Source: Brachypodius melanocephalos (lineage: Eukaryota > Chordata > Aves > Passeriformes > Pycnonotidae). Taken from it: 64,000 nucleotides of DNA. The stretch covers positions 25,875-89,874 of the forward strand of contig VZSR01000642.1 of the NCBI GenBank assembly GCA_013398615.1, given 5' to 3'. Position 1 is the first letter of the stretch. The number at the start of each line of letters is the position of its first letter. A model generated the notes under the pieces. That model was not told where the DNA came from. It saw only the letters and a program-made list of their open reading frames with translations, and did not search any database. The position numbers and the translations under genes are program-made. Shown piece after piece: positions 45,447 through 58,329 of this stretch.

Positions 45447-48400
45447 TTCCGTGTCTGCAGCTGTCGCCTTCCCTCCCTCCCTGTGATGGGCTGAGTGAGC
45501 AGGGAGGAAGCTTCCCTGTGGGCCTGTGTCCCCCAGGGCTGTGTCCTCCAGGGAGAAAATCGGGCACAACTGTCGTTTTGGAGCTTGTAACCACGAGAAT
45601 GAGGACACAGAGGCCACTGCTTTTGTGTTTCTGTTCACATCCAGGCTTTGGGTCTGTGTGGTGCTTCGCAGGGAACAGGGGCTGGGGAACAGGGTCACTG
45701 GGTGCTTCTTTACTCCCCTGGATCCAGGCTGGGCTCTGGGGCCTGCCCTGCTGGCAGGGGACAGCAGGTGGCAGCAGGAAATCCAGGTCCCTTGAGTTCA
45801 GCACCGGGGACTGCCTGTGTTGTTCTGCTGAACTGGGGCCAGTGAAATCTTAGACAAACTCTCTGAAGTAGATCTGATACAGCTTTTGGTTCGTGCTCCA
45901 GGGCTGTTTGAGGTCGTGGGATGCTGTCCCGCAGCTCTGCACTGGATCACCCTCAAGGACCTGCCAAGACGTGCAGAAGGACTCCCAGGTGCTTGAGTTT
46001 GGACTCTCATTCACCACCCCAGAATTGGCTGAGCTATGTGTGAGTGAGGAGAGAGGCTGTGCAGGGCAGAGCCAAGGGCAGCAAGCACATGTGGCTGAAC
46101 ACAGCTGTGCTTTGGAGAGGGCGGTGTGTAAGATTGCTTCTGCACAAACCCATCCTTGACTTTGGAATCTCCTCTGAGTGACCAAGAGGCATCCAAGCTG
46201 GAAAACTCCATGCCTGAATCTCTCCTGCAGTCTTACCAGCTCTGGGGTGTGAGCTAAGACATCTCCACAACCCCTTTCCTAAGAGCAGCATTGCAAAAGA
46301 GCCCCAGTGGACAATCCAGAAACCTGGGTTTGATTCCACTTGTGTAAGCAATTTATCAGGCAAGAGGTGATATTTCATCCCTCCTCCTTGAGGGAGCTGG
46401 TGTGCTTCTGAACATGTGCAAATGCCTTTGATACTTCAATAATAATGGATAAATGGCAGCCTGGCTTAGGAAGAACAGATCGTGCAAGACAAGTGGGATT
46501 CCACTGGGGACAGAATGGAAAAGGATCCAACAGCCAAAGATGTGAGCAATGCTATTCCTGAGGAGTAGTAATTAAAGAAATTAAATGAGACAGTGAAAGG
46601 CATGAAAAAGTGACTGGCACAGCAGCATAGGTGGAGCTCAGAGGGTCCCCCCTGGGGTGAGACATCTGCCTCAAACATTTACCTGGGAGAGGCTGGGACT
46701 GGGTCCCATTCCCTTTCCTCCTGATTTTCCTATGGGCTCTGCTTGTCCCACTTCCCACGGTGGGGGCATCAGGGAAATGATGGCAGAGGTGGGGCTGTGT
46801 CTGTCTCCCTGGCTCCTGCCTGGCTGCTGGGTGGTGCCACTCCTGGGCCATGCCCTGTGGGCTCGTCTGGAGCTCACCCCCACGCAGGGAGCAGCAAGCC
46901 CTGCCCACCTGATGAGCTCTGGTGGCTTTTTTCGAGGAGGAGCCTGTTTTCAGATGGTCATGAGGTGCAGCCACTCCCTCTCCCCACGCACAAAGCAGGA
47001 AATGAGAGCTGGAAGGATGCTGAGACCATAGGGTGTGTGAGGGGGCCTTCAGAGACTTCACTGCTACTGACACATTGGCAAAACAAGTGGGAGATTCAAA
47101 AGGGGGACTGGGGTGGGAGGGAGAGGCTGTGGACACAAATTCCCATAATGATGAGCTGCAGAAGGGAGACATGGGTGAAGGAGAAGCCCTAACACTGGTG
47201 GAAGCTGCCTTGGGCCAGAGTCTTGATCCTGCCAGCCATGTGCTCTCAAGCTCTGGCTGTTCTCTGGACTCTCTACTGTTATCTTCACTCCTGGGAGAGG
47301 GTGGGGGCAGCTTCAAACTTGGAGACAGTCCACTTCTACCCAGAGCAAAACAGTTGTTTGATACCACATTAACCATGCAGGTTATTTTGGGAATTTTCCA
47401 CCTTCTTTATGTTTTCTGTCCTCATTACACGTAGGAAAAATTGGCTTTAGATGGGGTTTCAGAACAGGAATGTTGCAACAGTTGTGGAGCAGCTGTGTAG
47501 TAGTGCCTGTTGGAAAGCTGTTCCTTTGCCCTCCCCTCTTGGCGTCAGCTGGGCTTGTTCCTGCCATGCTTTCCTTCTGGATTTGCTCCTTTTGGGTTTT
47601 CCTTTTGTTTATGCTTTCTTTCAGGCTGGGACACGTGTTTCCAGAGGTCAGCCTAGAGCCAGAGGTCACAGCCTCTTCAGTGTTTAAACTCAGCCATGGA
47701 TTTCGTAACACTTGTGGGGAGAAGAAGAATCAGCCTTAGTGTTTGGCATTTTTGGCAGCCCTCTGTCTCCAGACTCCAGGCTGCTCTCTGTGCTGTCCCT
47801 GCTGCCTTGCTGGGGACAGGAGTGGACTGAAAATGTGGGGCAGCTGCTGGCATTCCCACTCCCACAGCTATGTCAGGCACTGAACTCCATGGTACTTGTC
47901 CTGCTGGCCTGGGAGAGGCCTGGGGCCCAGGATGTCAGCCTGTTCCATGTCAGGACACCCGTGATCTCTGTGACATGGACATGGATGTGACAGCATGGCT
48001 GGCTGTCCTTGGGCATGAAAGCGCTGCTGGATCCATGTGATCAGATAGGAAAAGCCACTGTGAGCCCCTGCCCTTTGAGCAGGGTAGAAACTGCAGCTGA
48101 CAGGCAGCTGGAGGAGCAGCCTGGCAAACACAGCCCGGTGAGTGTGTGATTAGGGAGCACTTGCCCCCGGATGCACTCCTGGGCAAAGCCTTTGCCCAGA
48201 GCTGTTACCCACCCTGCCTTACGCTGAGCGCTGAGCGAGCTGTGGTCCTTCACCCCCGGCCTCCTGCACTGCCCCCGGGCAGGATCGCTGCCAGCTCTGC
48301 TTTCCTACTAAGGCAAAGGGCAAAGGCACCTCTTGCATCACTCCAGGGGGTGAGGGCCAGGCAGGGCCAGCCCTGCCAGCAGCAGCAGCAGCACTGCAGG

Positions 48401-51400
48401 CACCAGGCAAGCACAGGAGGCTTTAAAGATCCACAAACCTGCTCCCATCCAGTTCCTCATTGACTGAAAATGAAATAAACAAGCTTTGAAAAATCAAAAT
48501 GCTCCTAGCAAATGGCAGCTACTGCTTCCAGCTGAGATTTGTCTCGTCCAAGGGGAGGACAATTTTCCTTTGAGACAGCCAAAATGTTTTCTGCATGAAA
48601 GGCCTGGCTCACCTCTCAGTGGAAGTACTGGCATCTTGTGTCACCTGTTTGTAAGGCAGCTTTGAACTTAACTGTTTATGTAGCCTATTAAAAATACATT
48701 AATGTGTCTTGTCATTCTTTCCTTCCCTGCCAAGGATCTGGTCAGACACGGTTTCAGGTGAGCTCTGAGACTTGGTTGGTGCAGAGGGATCAGACATGGT
48801 AGCAGTTTCCAGACTCAGTGTGGGCTCTGCAGGAGAATCGCTGTGCCTTGCTGCACACCCTCTCCCAGTGTTGGCACCCACAGCCCTCGAGCACAGCACC
48901 CTGTTCTTCAGAGAGCATCACACCTCTCACCCCCTGTTAATGGTTAGATCCACATCGCCCAGCTGTGGAACGAGTCATGGATTTTAAATATTGGATTTTC
49001 TGATCTTGCCCTTTAGACTTATTTTTGCTGTGGCTGTTGGTAAACTGTGTGCTTCTCAGCTCAGGCTGCTGTGAAATCCTCTCTGGACTGCTGCAGTCCT
49101 GAGCAGGTACATTTTGGTAAGCTGTACAGGAGCAGTGTCTGATGGAAGTTGGCACAAATGGCTCAAGGCAGGAGGCTGATTTTGGCTCAGTTTGGGGTAG
49201 AATTGTCTCTCACAGAAAGTGCTGGTGAGAAGGGGCCTGGCCTGTGGCAGCCTCAGATTCAGCCTTTGGCGCAAGATTGTTGGTAAAGCTGGGTCAGAGC
49301 AGCTAAGGCTGGAAATTTGAAACTATGGAAACCCCTCCACTCTGGGGCCACGTCCCAGGGCTGCAGCACCCTTCTGGGGAAGGAGCTTTTCCTAATGAAG
49401 CAGCCAGGCTGACTTACCTCCTGGAAAGGCTTCAGCTTCATCCTCCCTTTGAGCTGCCAAGTCACTTTAGACTTCTGCTAAATCACCCCAACCTCCTCTC
49501 CTTCCCAATTAAGCAAGCCAGCTGTCTCCACCTCTCCCTGTAGGCAATGTTCCCTGACCTCAACCAGCCTGGTGGCCCTGCTAGTCCTCTCCAGCTTCCG
49601 GCAGATCCATGCTCATCCTGGAGGAGCTGTTCACACACACCAAGTCCTGCTGAAAGGGAATGCTTAGAGCCAGGACATGCTGAAGTCAAGCTCAGAAACA
49701 AGCTCCTTGTTGTGTCTGCTCCAGTAAGGCTTCAGGAGAAGCTGGTTTTGATGGATTCCTGAATGAGATGGGTCTGAGCCACCTGGCATGTGCCCAGCAC
49801 TGATAAGCAAGGCCTGCCTGTGCCCATCTCCTGGCAACACTGCAGCATCCTCCTGACCACTGAGGGCTCAGGCTACTGCCTTGAACTGTCTCCTCAGCCC
49901 CATGGAAGAGCAACACAGTGCAGGGACATCACCCAGCACAAGGCTGGCATGTCCTGAGCTCTGGACTATTCAGAGCAGCAGGCACCTCTCCACTGGCTCC
50001 TGGGCACTGTCCACCCCTTCTGGACTAGGCCAAAGGGGTTCAGCTGCTCCCAGATTCCAGAGGCAGTGTGCTGGATCCCAGAGGAGCTGTTGGAGCTGGC
50101 TTGCCCTGCTCAAAGCCAGCTCATCCATCTTCACCTTGCTGAAACAGCTCACTATGAATGGAGAGGCTAGTGCTTCATTTGGACAGATAGCAGAGAGCAG
50201 AGGGACTTTGCAGGCTCATCTCAGCCACTTCAGCAGGATCTGGGCTCCAAACCTGACCCTTTGTGGAGCATTAGGCTCCCTCCTCTTTTTCCTTCTGTGA
50301 CACTGAGGTGTGCTGAGCCCATTCCTGTCCAGAGCTACCTGGTCCCCACTGGTCACTCCTCTCTGAAGGATGGTGTCACTGCCTAAGGCTGCTCCTCTGA
50401 GGTCTGAAAGATTAGACTGGAAGTTTTATGGGTGGGAGATGTCCCAGGGCTGAGGTCAGAGACAGAAATGAAGTGTCTGCCCTGCTCTGTTATACAATCC
50501 GCTGTTAAATAACCACTCAGGGTCACTGTGCCTGCCAGGCCACTGCAGCTGGCAGTGGGACTGCTGGAAAAACAGGATCACTGTCCACTGGACAAGAAGG
50601 AGAAGGAAAAGCAGTAACACACTTCTGGGCAGTGCCATGCTCAGATCCTTCCCAGCCTTGGGGTTCCCCATTGCAAGGTGCTTTTCAGTGACAGAGGCAC
50701 TGGCAAAGACACAGCCTGTTTGTTTGTAGGATGGTGGCACTGGGGAGGTGGCTTTGGCCATGGTGATGGAAGGCTGGTGTTTGTGGGATGCTGTGGCTTG
50801 AAGTGTGTGAGCAGGAAACTGTGCCTGTCCCAGGGACACTGGTTCTCCACTGAACCTGGGCAAGGTAGACACCCAGTTCCATCCAGCATAGCTCTGTGCA
50901 CCCAGCCCACAACTGCTCTCTGCATTTCAGAAAAGTGCAGTGGAGCCGTGGCTGGGGCAGAGCTGTGGCCTGCCATGAGCTGCATGTAGGGGTTGGGCCA
51001 GTGCCACGGTTCCAGGCTCTGCTGCCCACCTGGGACTGGCACCCATTTCACAGCGCTGTGCCAATGCTTTCAAAGGGGCTGCAGAAGAAACTGGACACTT
51101 GGAGGGCATCAGGGAACCTGTGGGAATGGCTACTGATGACCTGTGTTGGCTGCAAGTAAGCAGCCACTCAAGGGAGCTCATGATTTTCCCTAGGAGACAG
51201 AGGCCAAGTCCAGGAAAAGAAACCACACAAAGCCAAGCTGGGAAGCAGCCACGCTGCACTCAGAGCCTGAGCATCACTGTCCTGGGATTCCTGTCCTCGA
51301 GCACTCACTTACAGCTAGCTAGCCTACTTCTGCTGGGTAATTTCTTCCTAATAAGGGGGTTTGGCAGGTGGTTGTGCTCCCCTGAGGGCAAGAGAGCAGC

Positions 51401-54400
51401 TCAATACAAGCAACAAACTGGTGTGGGGCAGGGCGAGTTCCTTTTGGTTTAACTCAGAGGGTGGCTGTGAAACAGAAATGCTGGGGGATGACTGGATGGC
51501 ACTGAGGAAGCTCGAGGTATCCCTTACTTGGATTTGCTGCCTGTGATTAGGGAGGCATTCTGGCTTAATGCAGCCGTTTTGTTATTTAATCCCACTTGAT
51601 TTCCCTTTACACTTTCCCAAATGTTTTAAGCTACTCTTTGTTGTGCTCATCCACTTTTTAATCTGAGGCCAAATGATTGGATCTTAATCCCTGGATCTCA
51701 AATGAATTTGCCTTTTGGTTTCCAGCCCTCTGCTACAGCCAGGCTTGCTGTCCCCTTTTCCTTCTCTCATTATTTCTCTATTTCTTGCAAGTTAACATTA
51801 CTCGAAAAGAACAAAACTGGTGATATCCTCCTGATTAATATTTCCAAAGAATTTTATGTTTTTCCTTGTGGTGAGTCCCTGGAGCCTTTTTTTGTCAAAC
51901 TATCTAAATGTGACCATAGCCAGTGCAATACTGTGCTTTTTGTGACTGACTGGGTGCAGAGACAGTTGCCATGGAGTGATCATACAGGACAGCACCCAAA
52001 CTCACTGTACAATCTTCCTGGAGGAGAGGGGGCAGGACAGCCTCTGAATCAGATTCACAAATCCAAAGATGACAGGATGCTGATCCCAGCCCCACCCTCT
52101 GGGTTTTGCTAAAGCTTGGTTTCTCATTTCATTGCAATTGCCCTGTGGTGCAAGTTCCTTGCTCAAATGTTTGCAAAAAGTCATGGAGGAAGATTAAATG
52201 TGATTTTTCAACAGCATGTTCTGGATTTTACTGAGAAGAGATGAGATCTAATTAAATTCACAGATTAATCCAGCCAGATTAAATGGCACGTTCTACTTTG
52301 TGTCCTTAGCTTGGCCCAGGGGCCTGAACCCACAAATGCAGACCACAGAACTGGTCTTGCCCTTCATGTCTAGACTCAGACTTTGCTTCAATACCTGAGA
52401 CTAGATCCAGACACTTTCATCGGTGTGTTAAGGATCACAACCTCCATCCAGGCCTGACTGGGAGCACAGGAGTGATCCCAGCCCTGAAGGGTGCTGCTGC
52501 CCCAGGTACTCTCTTGCAAGCCCATGGTAGTGGTGGGGGAAGCTCAGGTCTCCACCTCAACTGGCTTTCCTGGGTGCTGCCATCACTGGCAGCTCCGGCT
52601 GGCAGCTACCCTGTCTTTGAGGTACCCATGTCCTCGGCAAGGTAGCCTGTGCCAGTCCAAAACTTCTCCTGAGCTGGGTACAGTGAGCTGTGTCCATGAG
52701 GCTTAATTACATCCAAACCCATCCTATCCTGACAGAGCCTCATCCAAGGATGTGTGTGTAACCCCGTGCTGGAGGGATTTGCCTTCCAGAAAAGGACAAT
52801 GAGAGCTGCAGGTCAAATTCTGCTCTGGGAATTCAGCAGAACTCTCTTAAGCACAGCTCATCTCTACACAGCCAGTCTGGACTTGCATGGAAAACAAGCG
52901 TGTGAAACCCTGGGAATAAACCACCTACTTTCCTTGTGAGGACTTGCAAGTCTCACCCAGCAAGCCAGTCATGTAGCTGTAAAGGATGCAAACAAACTCT
53001 GCTGTGTAATTAGCACCCTTTGTATGCCAGGGCAATCACTCCTAACCTCCCATGCAAGCAGGAGCCAGGTCTGCCTTCACGGGGCTCAATTCCAAACACC
53101 CTCCCCAGGTAAAGCTGCGCTGCTTCCCTCAGACCAGGATCCCATGGTGATGCTTTGCCCCACAAGGGAGGAGCTGGCTTGTGATATGAGAGATCAGTTA
53201 GGATAAAAGGACAAATATCCTCTTCTGAAACCCACAGCCAGTGCTGACAGGAGTGTTTGCTGGTAAATACCTACAGCATGCTAAGATAAATCAGCCTTGT
53301 TTTACTACATTAAAGAATGAAAGGTCTATGCAGCACTTTTCCTGGTGAGACTCTGAACTGCCACTAAGGCCTCTGTGATGGTGGAGTACTCTCCATCCCA
53401 AATTGTCCCTGGTAGCCTGATTTTTGCATTCTGCACCATGCAGATAAAGCAGTGGTAGTATATGGGGACTCTTCCTTCCTTGAGCCTTGCTGTTTGTACC
53501 AGAAAAACAGACACAGCTCTTGGAAAGAGGCTGTGTGACTTCAGGGGCTGGTGTGATTGTCTCTGCAAGACTTCTGATGGGTGTCACAGTAACAGTTGGA
53601 GGAATTCTTCATTTTCTAGGACAAGAGGTGTAGAAGACAGAGTGTGGGGGTGTGGGAAAGCTCTTTCTCTGTGGTGGCCTTGATGGCCTAAAAGGTCCTT
53701 GGGAAATGACACCAAGGGGATCCATATCTGAGAGGTGCTTCTCATTTTTAGTGATGCAGAGCAGGCAGCAGGTGGGTAAGCAGGGCTGGCCTCCAGGTGA
53801 GGCCTGAAGCAGCGTGCTGGCTGTAGACAGGGGCAGCCCTGGGGTTTGCAGGCATACTGACACTCCAAGCAGCACTGCAGCCTTCCCAGGAGTCAGTATC
53901 TAAGCCAGGTTTTAAAAACAGCCTCATCGTGTGCTGTTGCATAAGAGTGAGATGGAAATCTCACTGTGTTTATCCAGACTGCAATGACAGGACTCCGCTT
54001 GAGCAAACGCTTGCAATGAAAGCTTCAGCTGGAGTTTCGCTTCCAGGAGCAGAAGAAAACCACTTAGCCATTTAATCCTTTGAAGACTTCAATCATCCTG
54101 ATAAGATGTAGACAGGGCAGGACAAGGGAGATGGCTTTCACATGCCTCTATAAGACTGTCACCTCCCTGGGCAGGCTGTGTCCCACCACCCCAGAGTCAC
54201 ACAAGCCAGCGTGGCTCCTGAGCCTGCCCACTGCCCTTTCCCCGGCTGTGACACAGTCCCTGGATTTAAACCCTTAATCCTGGAGAGATTGTGCAATAGC
54301 TCCTTCAGCCTGAAAACGGATTATGCCCCTTTCAAAGGTACTTGGCAGTTGGCTGCACCGGGAGAGCACAATCAACCGGCCCAACCTCTCCCGCAAGTGC

Positions 54401-54544
54401 ACCTGCAGGCGATTCTTGCAGGTGGTGCCTAGCAACTTGCTCTGAGCTGCTCTCACAGCTAAAATTCAATGCCATTTCCGCCTTCCTCCCCAGAGGAGCA
54501 GCTCCTGGGTCAACATCAGGGAGGAATGAGACGTTTCCCACTCA

Positions 54545-54615
54545 CCTTGCTATAAATTAGCGGTATGGGCGGGGCTGCTTTCTCTCTCTCTCTCTCTCTC
54601 TCGAGCACGTGTCCT
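54545..54615 (+). promoter_or_regulatory. Candidate TATA/GC-box/E-box promoter cluster
   Basis: Within 70 bp lie TATAAA (54551-54556), GGGCGGGGC (54567-54575), a (TC)11 run (54581-54602) and an E-box CACGTG (54606-54611). A reasonable splice donor GTGAGT follows at 55223-55228. No conserved coding exon follows, so any transcript would most likely be a long non-coding RNA. The (TC) run alone could be a simple repeat. Confidence 0.3.
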
Positions 54616-57600
54616 GCAGCCAACTAAAAAGGCATCTCCGCTCAGCATGTAGGACAGCTTCAGGTTATTAGGTAAAATGGGTTTTTTCCCCTTCTTCCCA
54701 ATTTGTTTTCTCTCCTAAATGCCTCTGCTTTCTTGGAGTTCTTTGCAGAAGAACCAGGCTTGGATTCATGCCGTGCCTCACCTTGGTTTTTCTTGGGCGA
54801 GCCCCAGGTTATGCGAACACACACAGGTAGCTACAAGCTCGAGGCCCTGCTGATCACTCTCTAATGATGTACAGCAACTTTTACATCACCTGTGTGACAA
54901 ATGAAGGCAGCCCTGAATCTGAGAGAGATGCCCTTGGGAAATGCCGAGCACCAGAAATAAAAAATGCACAGAAAACCACGATTGCCTGTTTACGGGGCTG
55001 GGATCTTTGCCGAGGTGGTGAGGCAAACATCAACCAGCCCGGGCAGGACGAAGCAGCGTGTTCCTGCATGTGGGCAGGGCGTAGGAATGGGTGCTGGGAA
55101 GAGGCAGCCAAAGGGAGGATCCAGCTGCAGAGCGGGCAGGGGCTCGGGGAGCAGCACAGCCTCCAGCAGCTGCTGGCACTGAGCAGAGGGAGGAGCGCTC
55201 CAGCTGGAAGAGGTGGGAAGCTGTGAGTACATGAAGTTCATGAGTAGTAGGGCTGTGGTACGGCAGCCTGGGTGTTTTTCAGAGAAAAGCAAGGCGAGGT
55301 GCCTTGTAGGGCATTTCCAGACTCCGGGAAGGCACGTGTTTGCCTCTGGGAACAAGCCTGAGCTCCAGATGGATCTCTTAGTGGGAGTCTGTTAGGACAT
55401 CTCAGACCTGCCTTAGTGACACAGCTCCCTCGGTGCTGTCTACTGGGAGGGCAGCTGGCCACTGCCTCCCCTGGCTGTTCCCAGTGCTAGCGCCGGTTCC
55501 CACTGCAAAGCTGACCTCTCCTTGCCTCCCCAGCTTTATTCATTGGGAAGCTCTGGGTGGTCTTAGCAACTGCAGCCAGAGGAGGGTTGGAGGTGCCTCA
55601 TTGCTGTGGACAGGGTGCTTTTCAGAAGAGCCACCTTTATCTCACAGCTCTCTGTCCTCAGCTCCTGAGTGCCTGCAGCAGTGCAGGGTCTGCAAGGAGG
55701 AGTGCGAATCACCTGGTCACTACCTTGGACTCCACAGCCTGAAGCAGATGAGGAGAGAGGTTGGTAAGCGCAGAAGCACCAATGGAGATGTCTCCAGCTC
55801 ATCCCAGGACCCTCAACCCTCCAAGGTGGGATGTGGCTCTGTTCCCCAGCCCAGGAGTGGTGCCCAGCATGCTCCAGGTAGGTGTTTGGCTTAAGGATTT
55901 GTCATCATGCAGACCACTTTAGTCAAATCCAACTGCATTGCACAGGTTAGCTGATAAGGATTGAGAAATACTTCATAGGCAAAGGCATAAAGGACCCAGC
56001 CCTGACTGAGCCTTTCCTAGTGTCCAGTGGGTGCCTCTGCCTGCAAGGGTCAGGAACTGGCCAGTCCCCTGCCATGCTGTAATGGGTGAAGGCCAGGGGA
56101 CCTTGTGGTGGCTCTGTTTCCCTTCCAGCCACAGGAAGGGACAGCTCTCCCAGCAGTGTGGCAGAGCAGCCTTTGTCTCACCACATGGGTGACACTGGTG
56201 GTGTTGGCTGACCCAGAGTGGGTTTGGGACAAGCTTGGGACAGCGGAGTTTTAGAGCAGCATGGCCCAATCCAGGAGAAGATGCTGCCTGTAGACCAAAA
56301 CTGTGACTTTGGTGGCTGAAGGGGCTACTGGCCCAGCCAGCATTGGTGGGTCCTGCTCCAGCAATCCCTTCCCACCACAGCCTGCCTGTGCTTTGCACAG
56401 TTGTTCCCAAGCTCCTTGCAGGCCATTTCCACAGCCAGCTTAAGCAGTTTCAGTCCTACCTCCTTACCTAGCCTGGCTCAGAAGAATGTAGCTGGGAGTG
56501 CAGTGGAGATGGGGACCTTTGCAGCCAGGAGAAGACATGTTGATAGCAAAATCTTCAGCTCAGAAAATGCCTCCTTCCTTCCTGCAAACATAAGGGTACA
56601 GAATTAAGGCTGAGCTTTCTGACCTCCAAGTTCTTGACTTCTGCTCTCACGTTACAGCAGCAGCAAATCCTGTTGCATGAAGCAGAAATCTATCTGTCTG
56701 AACACGGACTATTTCAAACTCTTCTCTGCATAAACTGTTCCAGACTTTACCAGGAACAAGGCTGTTTACTAATAGCAGATTTAGGAAACTCTTTTAGTAT
56801 TGTGACATCTTTTCCCCCCCCTTTTTTTTTTAGTTTGCACACTGAGCTGCTGAAGCTTAAATTTGCCAGCTAACAGGGTTTCTAGCTTTCAATGTGTTTT
56901 GCTTCAAGCTATTTCCTTTTGCCTGATTGAGTATCTCTGAAATACCTCTGTGTACAGAGTGCTCTGCCTTCCTTCCCATGGAAAGATAGGCTTTCCTTCA
57001 CCTCCTGTGAGGTTAGAAGGACAAGCTAATTTTCGCCAAAAAAATAGGAGATATTAAACTGCAAAAGGCCAATGGCAACATTTTAGGGTTTTTTCCTAGC
57101 ATTCATATGAATGCTTTTGTACAAAGGGGTTGAATCCTGCTTCCATTTATGCTGATGTACATCTACAATAATAAAGTTCTTTTACAGAACTGCATATTTT
57201 ATTAATCCAAGTGCCATAACTAGAATTGACTATATGATAGTAGTTTGATCATTGTATCCTTCTGCAGTTCTCACTTGCTGTGACTGTGGCATCTTTTAGA
57301 TGTTTTAATTTCTTTTTCATGTGTTGTAGATATTAAACTTTCTGACACAAGGACTACCAGTGTAAGCACAGCAGGAGGTGTGATGAACCCCTGTGTTAGG
57401 AAACCCCTTTGATAGGAAAGGAAAGCAAAGTTTGGAAAGCAGTTGTAGGTGCTTGTGACAGTTAGCTGGTTTTCACTTTGAAAATCTCTTCTGAGCTTTC
57501 CCTCCACCTCCATTTTGGCAGAACCAAACTCTGTTTGCTTTTATGACTGCTGTCACTCACAGGCTGCCTCGCCAGGACTAAGTAAGCTAGCATAGCTAAA

Positions 57601-58329
57601 AACTGAGAAAAATGGTTTCTACAGAGAGCATTGCCATGCTGAAGTGGGGCTTTGCAAGCCTGTTGTTCACTTCACATAATGATTTATTGGGCATTGTGTT
57701 CTTCTAGCAAGTGACAAGGTCATAGTGACCAATTTGCCTGTGAAGATTTACACAAGCTTTAGCAATAGGAAACCTCACAGACTTAAAAACTTCGTGCAGT
57801 AGGGGCAGCTCACCTTCACAGCTGGTCTTTTAAAATGATGAAGCAAGGTCAGTTTGGATTGAGAGGAACAAGACTCTTACAAACCCCAGAGAGAGAAGGA
57901 ATGGTTTGGTTCCTTGAAAGCCTGTGTGGCTTGTTCTGACTGAGAGCTGTCCTCCTGCGTGTTTCCACCAGCAGGGCTGGAGTGAGGAGCTGGAGTTACG
58001 GCTGGAGATGCAGAGCGGTCCGGCTGCTCTCCTGGCTGTCCCCAGGGCCCAGCAGAGCTGGAAATGGGACGTGAGTGCCCAGCAGGGTGAGGGTGGAGGT
58101 GGCCACCAGCACACGGGTGACGGTCTGGTGTGTGCTCTACACGAGCGAGCTGTGAGGGATCCCTGAGGGCGTGAGGGACCCCCGAGGGATGCGGGGCCTG
58201 AGGGGGTGTTTTGTGTGGCCTGGGGGCCTCCTCATCCTGTGCCCATCCTGCTGCTCTCCGCGCCCCGCTGCTCCATGGCAGCGCACGCCGTGAGGGAGGC
58301 ACTCACCTCACACCTCAGCCCGGGCGGCT
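54616..58329. other. Intergenic region upstream of the 58-kb gene
   Basis: I see no recognisable coding exon here. Moderately GC-rich DNA at 55.0-56.5 kb gives way to AT-richer DNA at 56.6-57.5 kb. A 153-codon plus-strand frame at 55433-55894 has no known domain and is probably chance. Confidence 0.6.

Larger units (their letters stand above)
38481..54540. other. Intergenic region between HNRNPLL and the 58-kb gene
   Basis: About 16 kb without any recognisable protein-coding exon. It is AT-rich to about 43 kb and then GC-richer, with low CpG, to 54 kb. Open frames overlap on both strands and read as random Ser/Pro/Leu-rich sequence. The longest is a 274-codon minus-strand frame at 46552-47376 with no known domain. 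Simple repeats lie at 40557-40600, 43027-43064 and 45407-45446. In mammals the corresponding interval is much longer and also has few protein genes. Confidence 0.65.

Noticed and set aside
55433..55894. 153-codon frame with several Cys residues (CRVCKEEC) suggesting a zinc-binding motif
   Set aside because: The Cys spacing does not complete any zinc-finger pattern I know, there is no supporting gene context, and the rest looks random.
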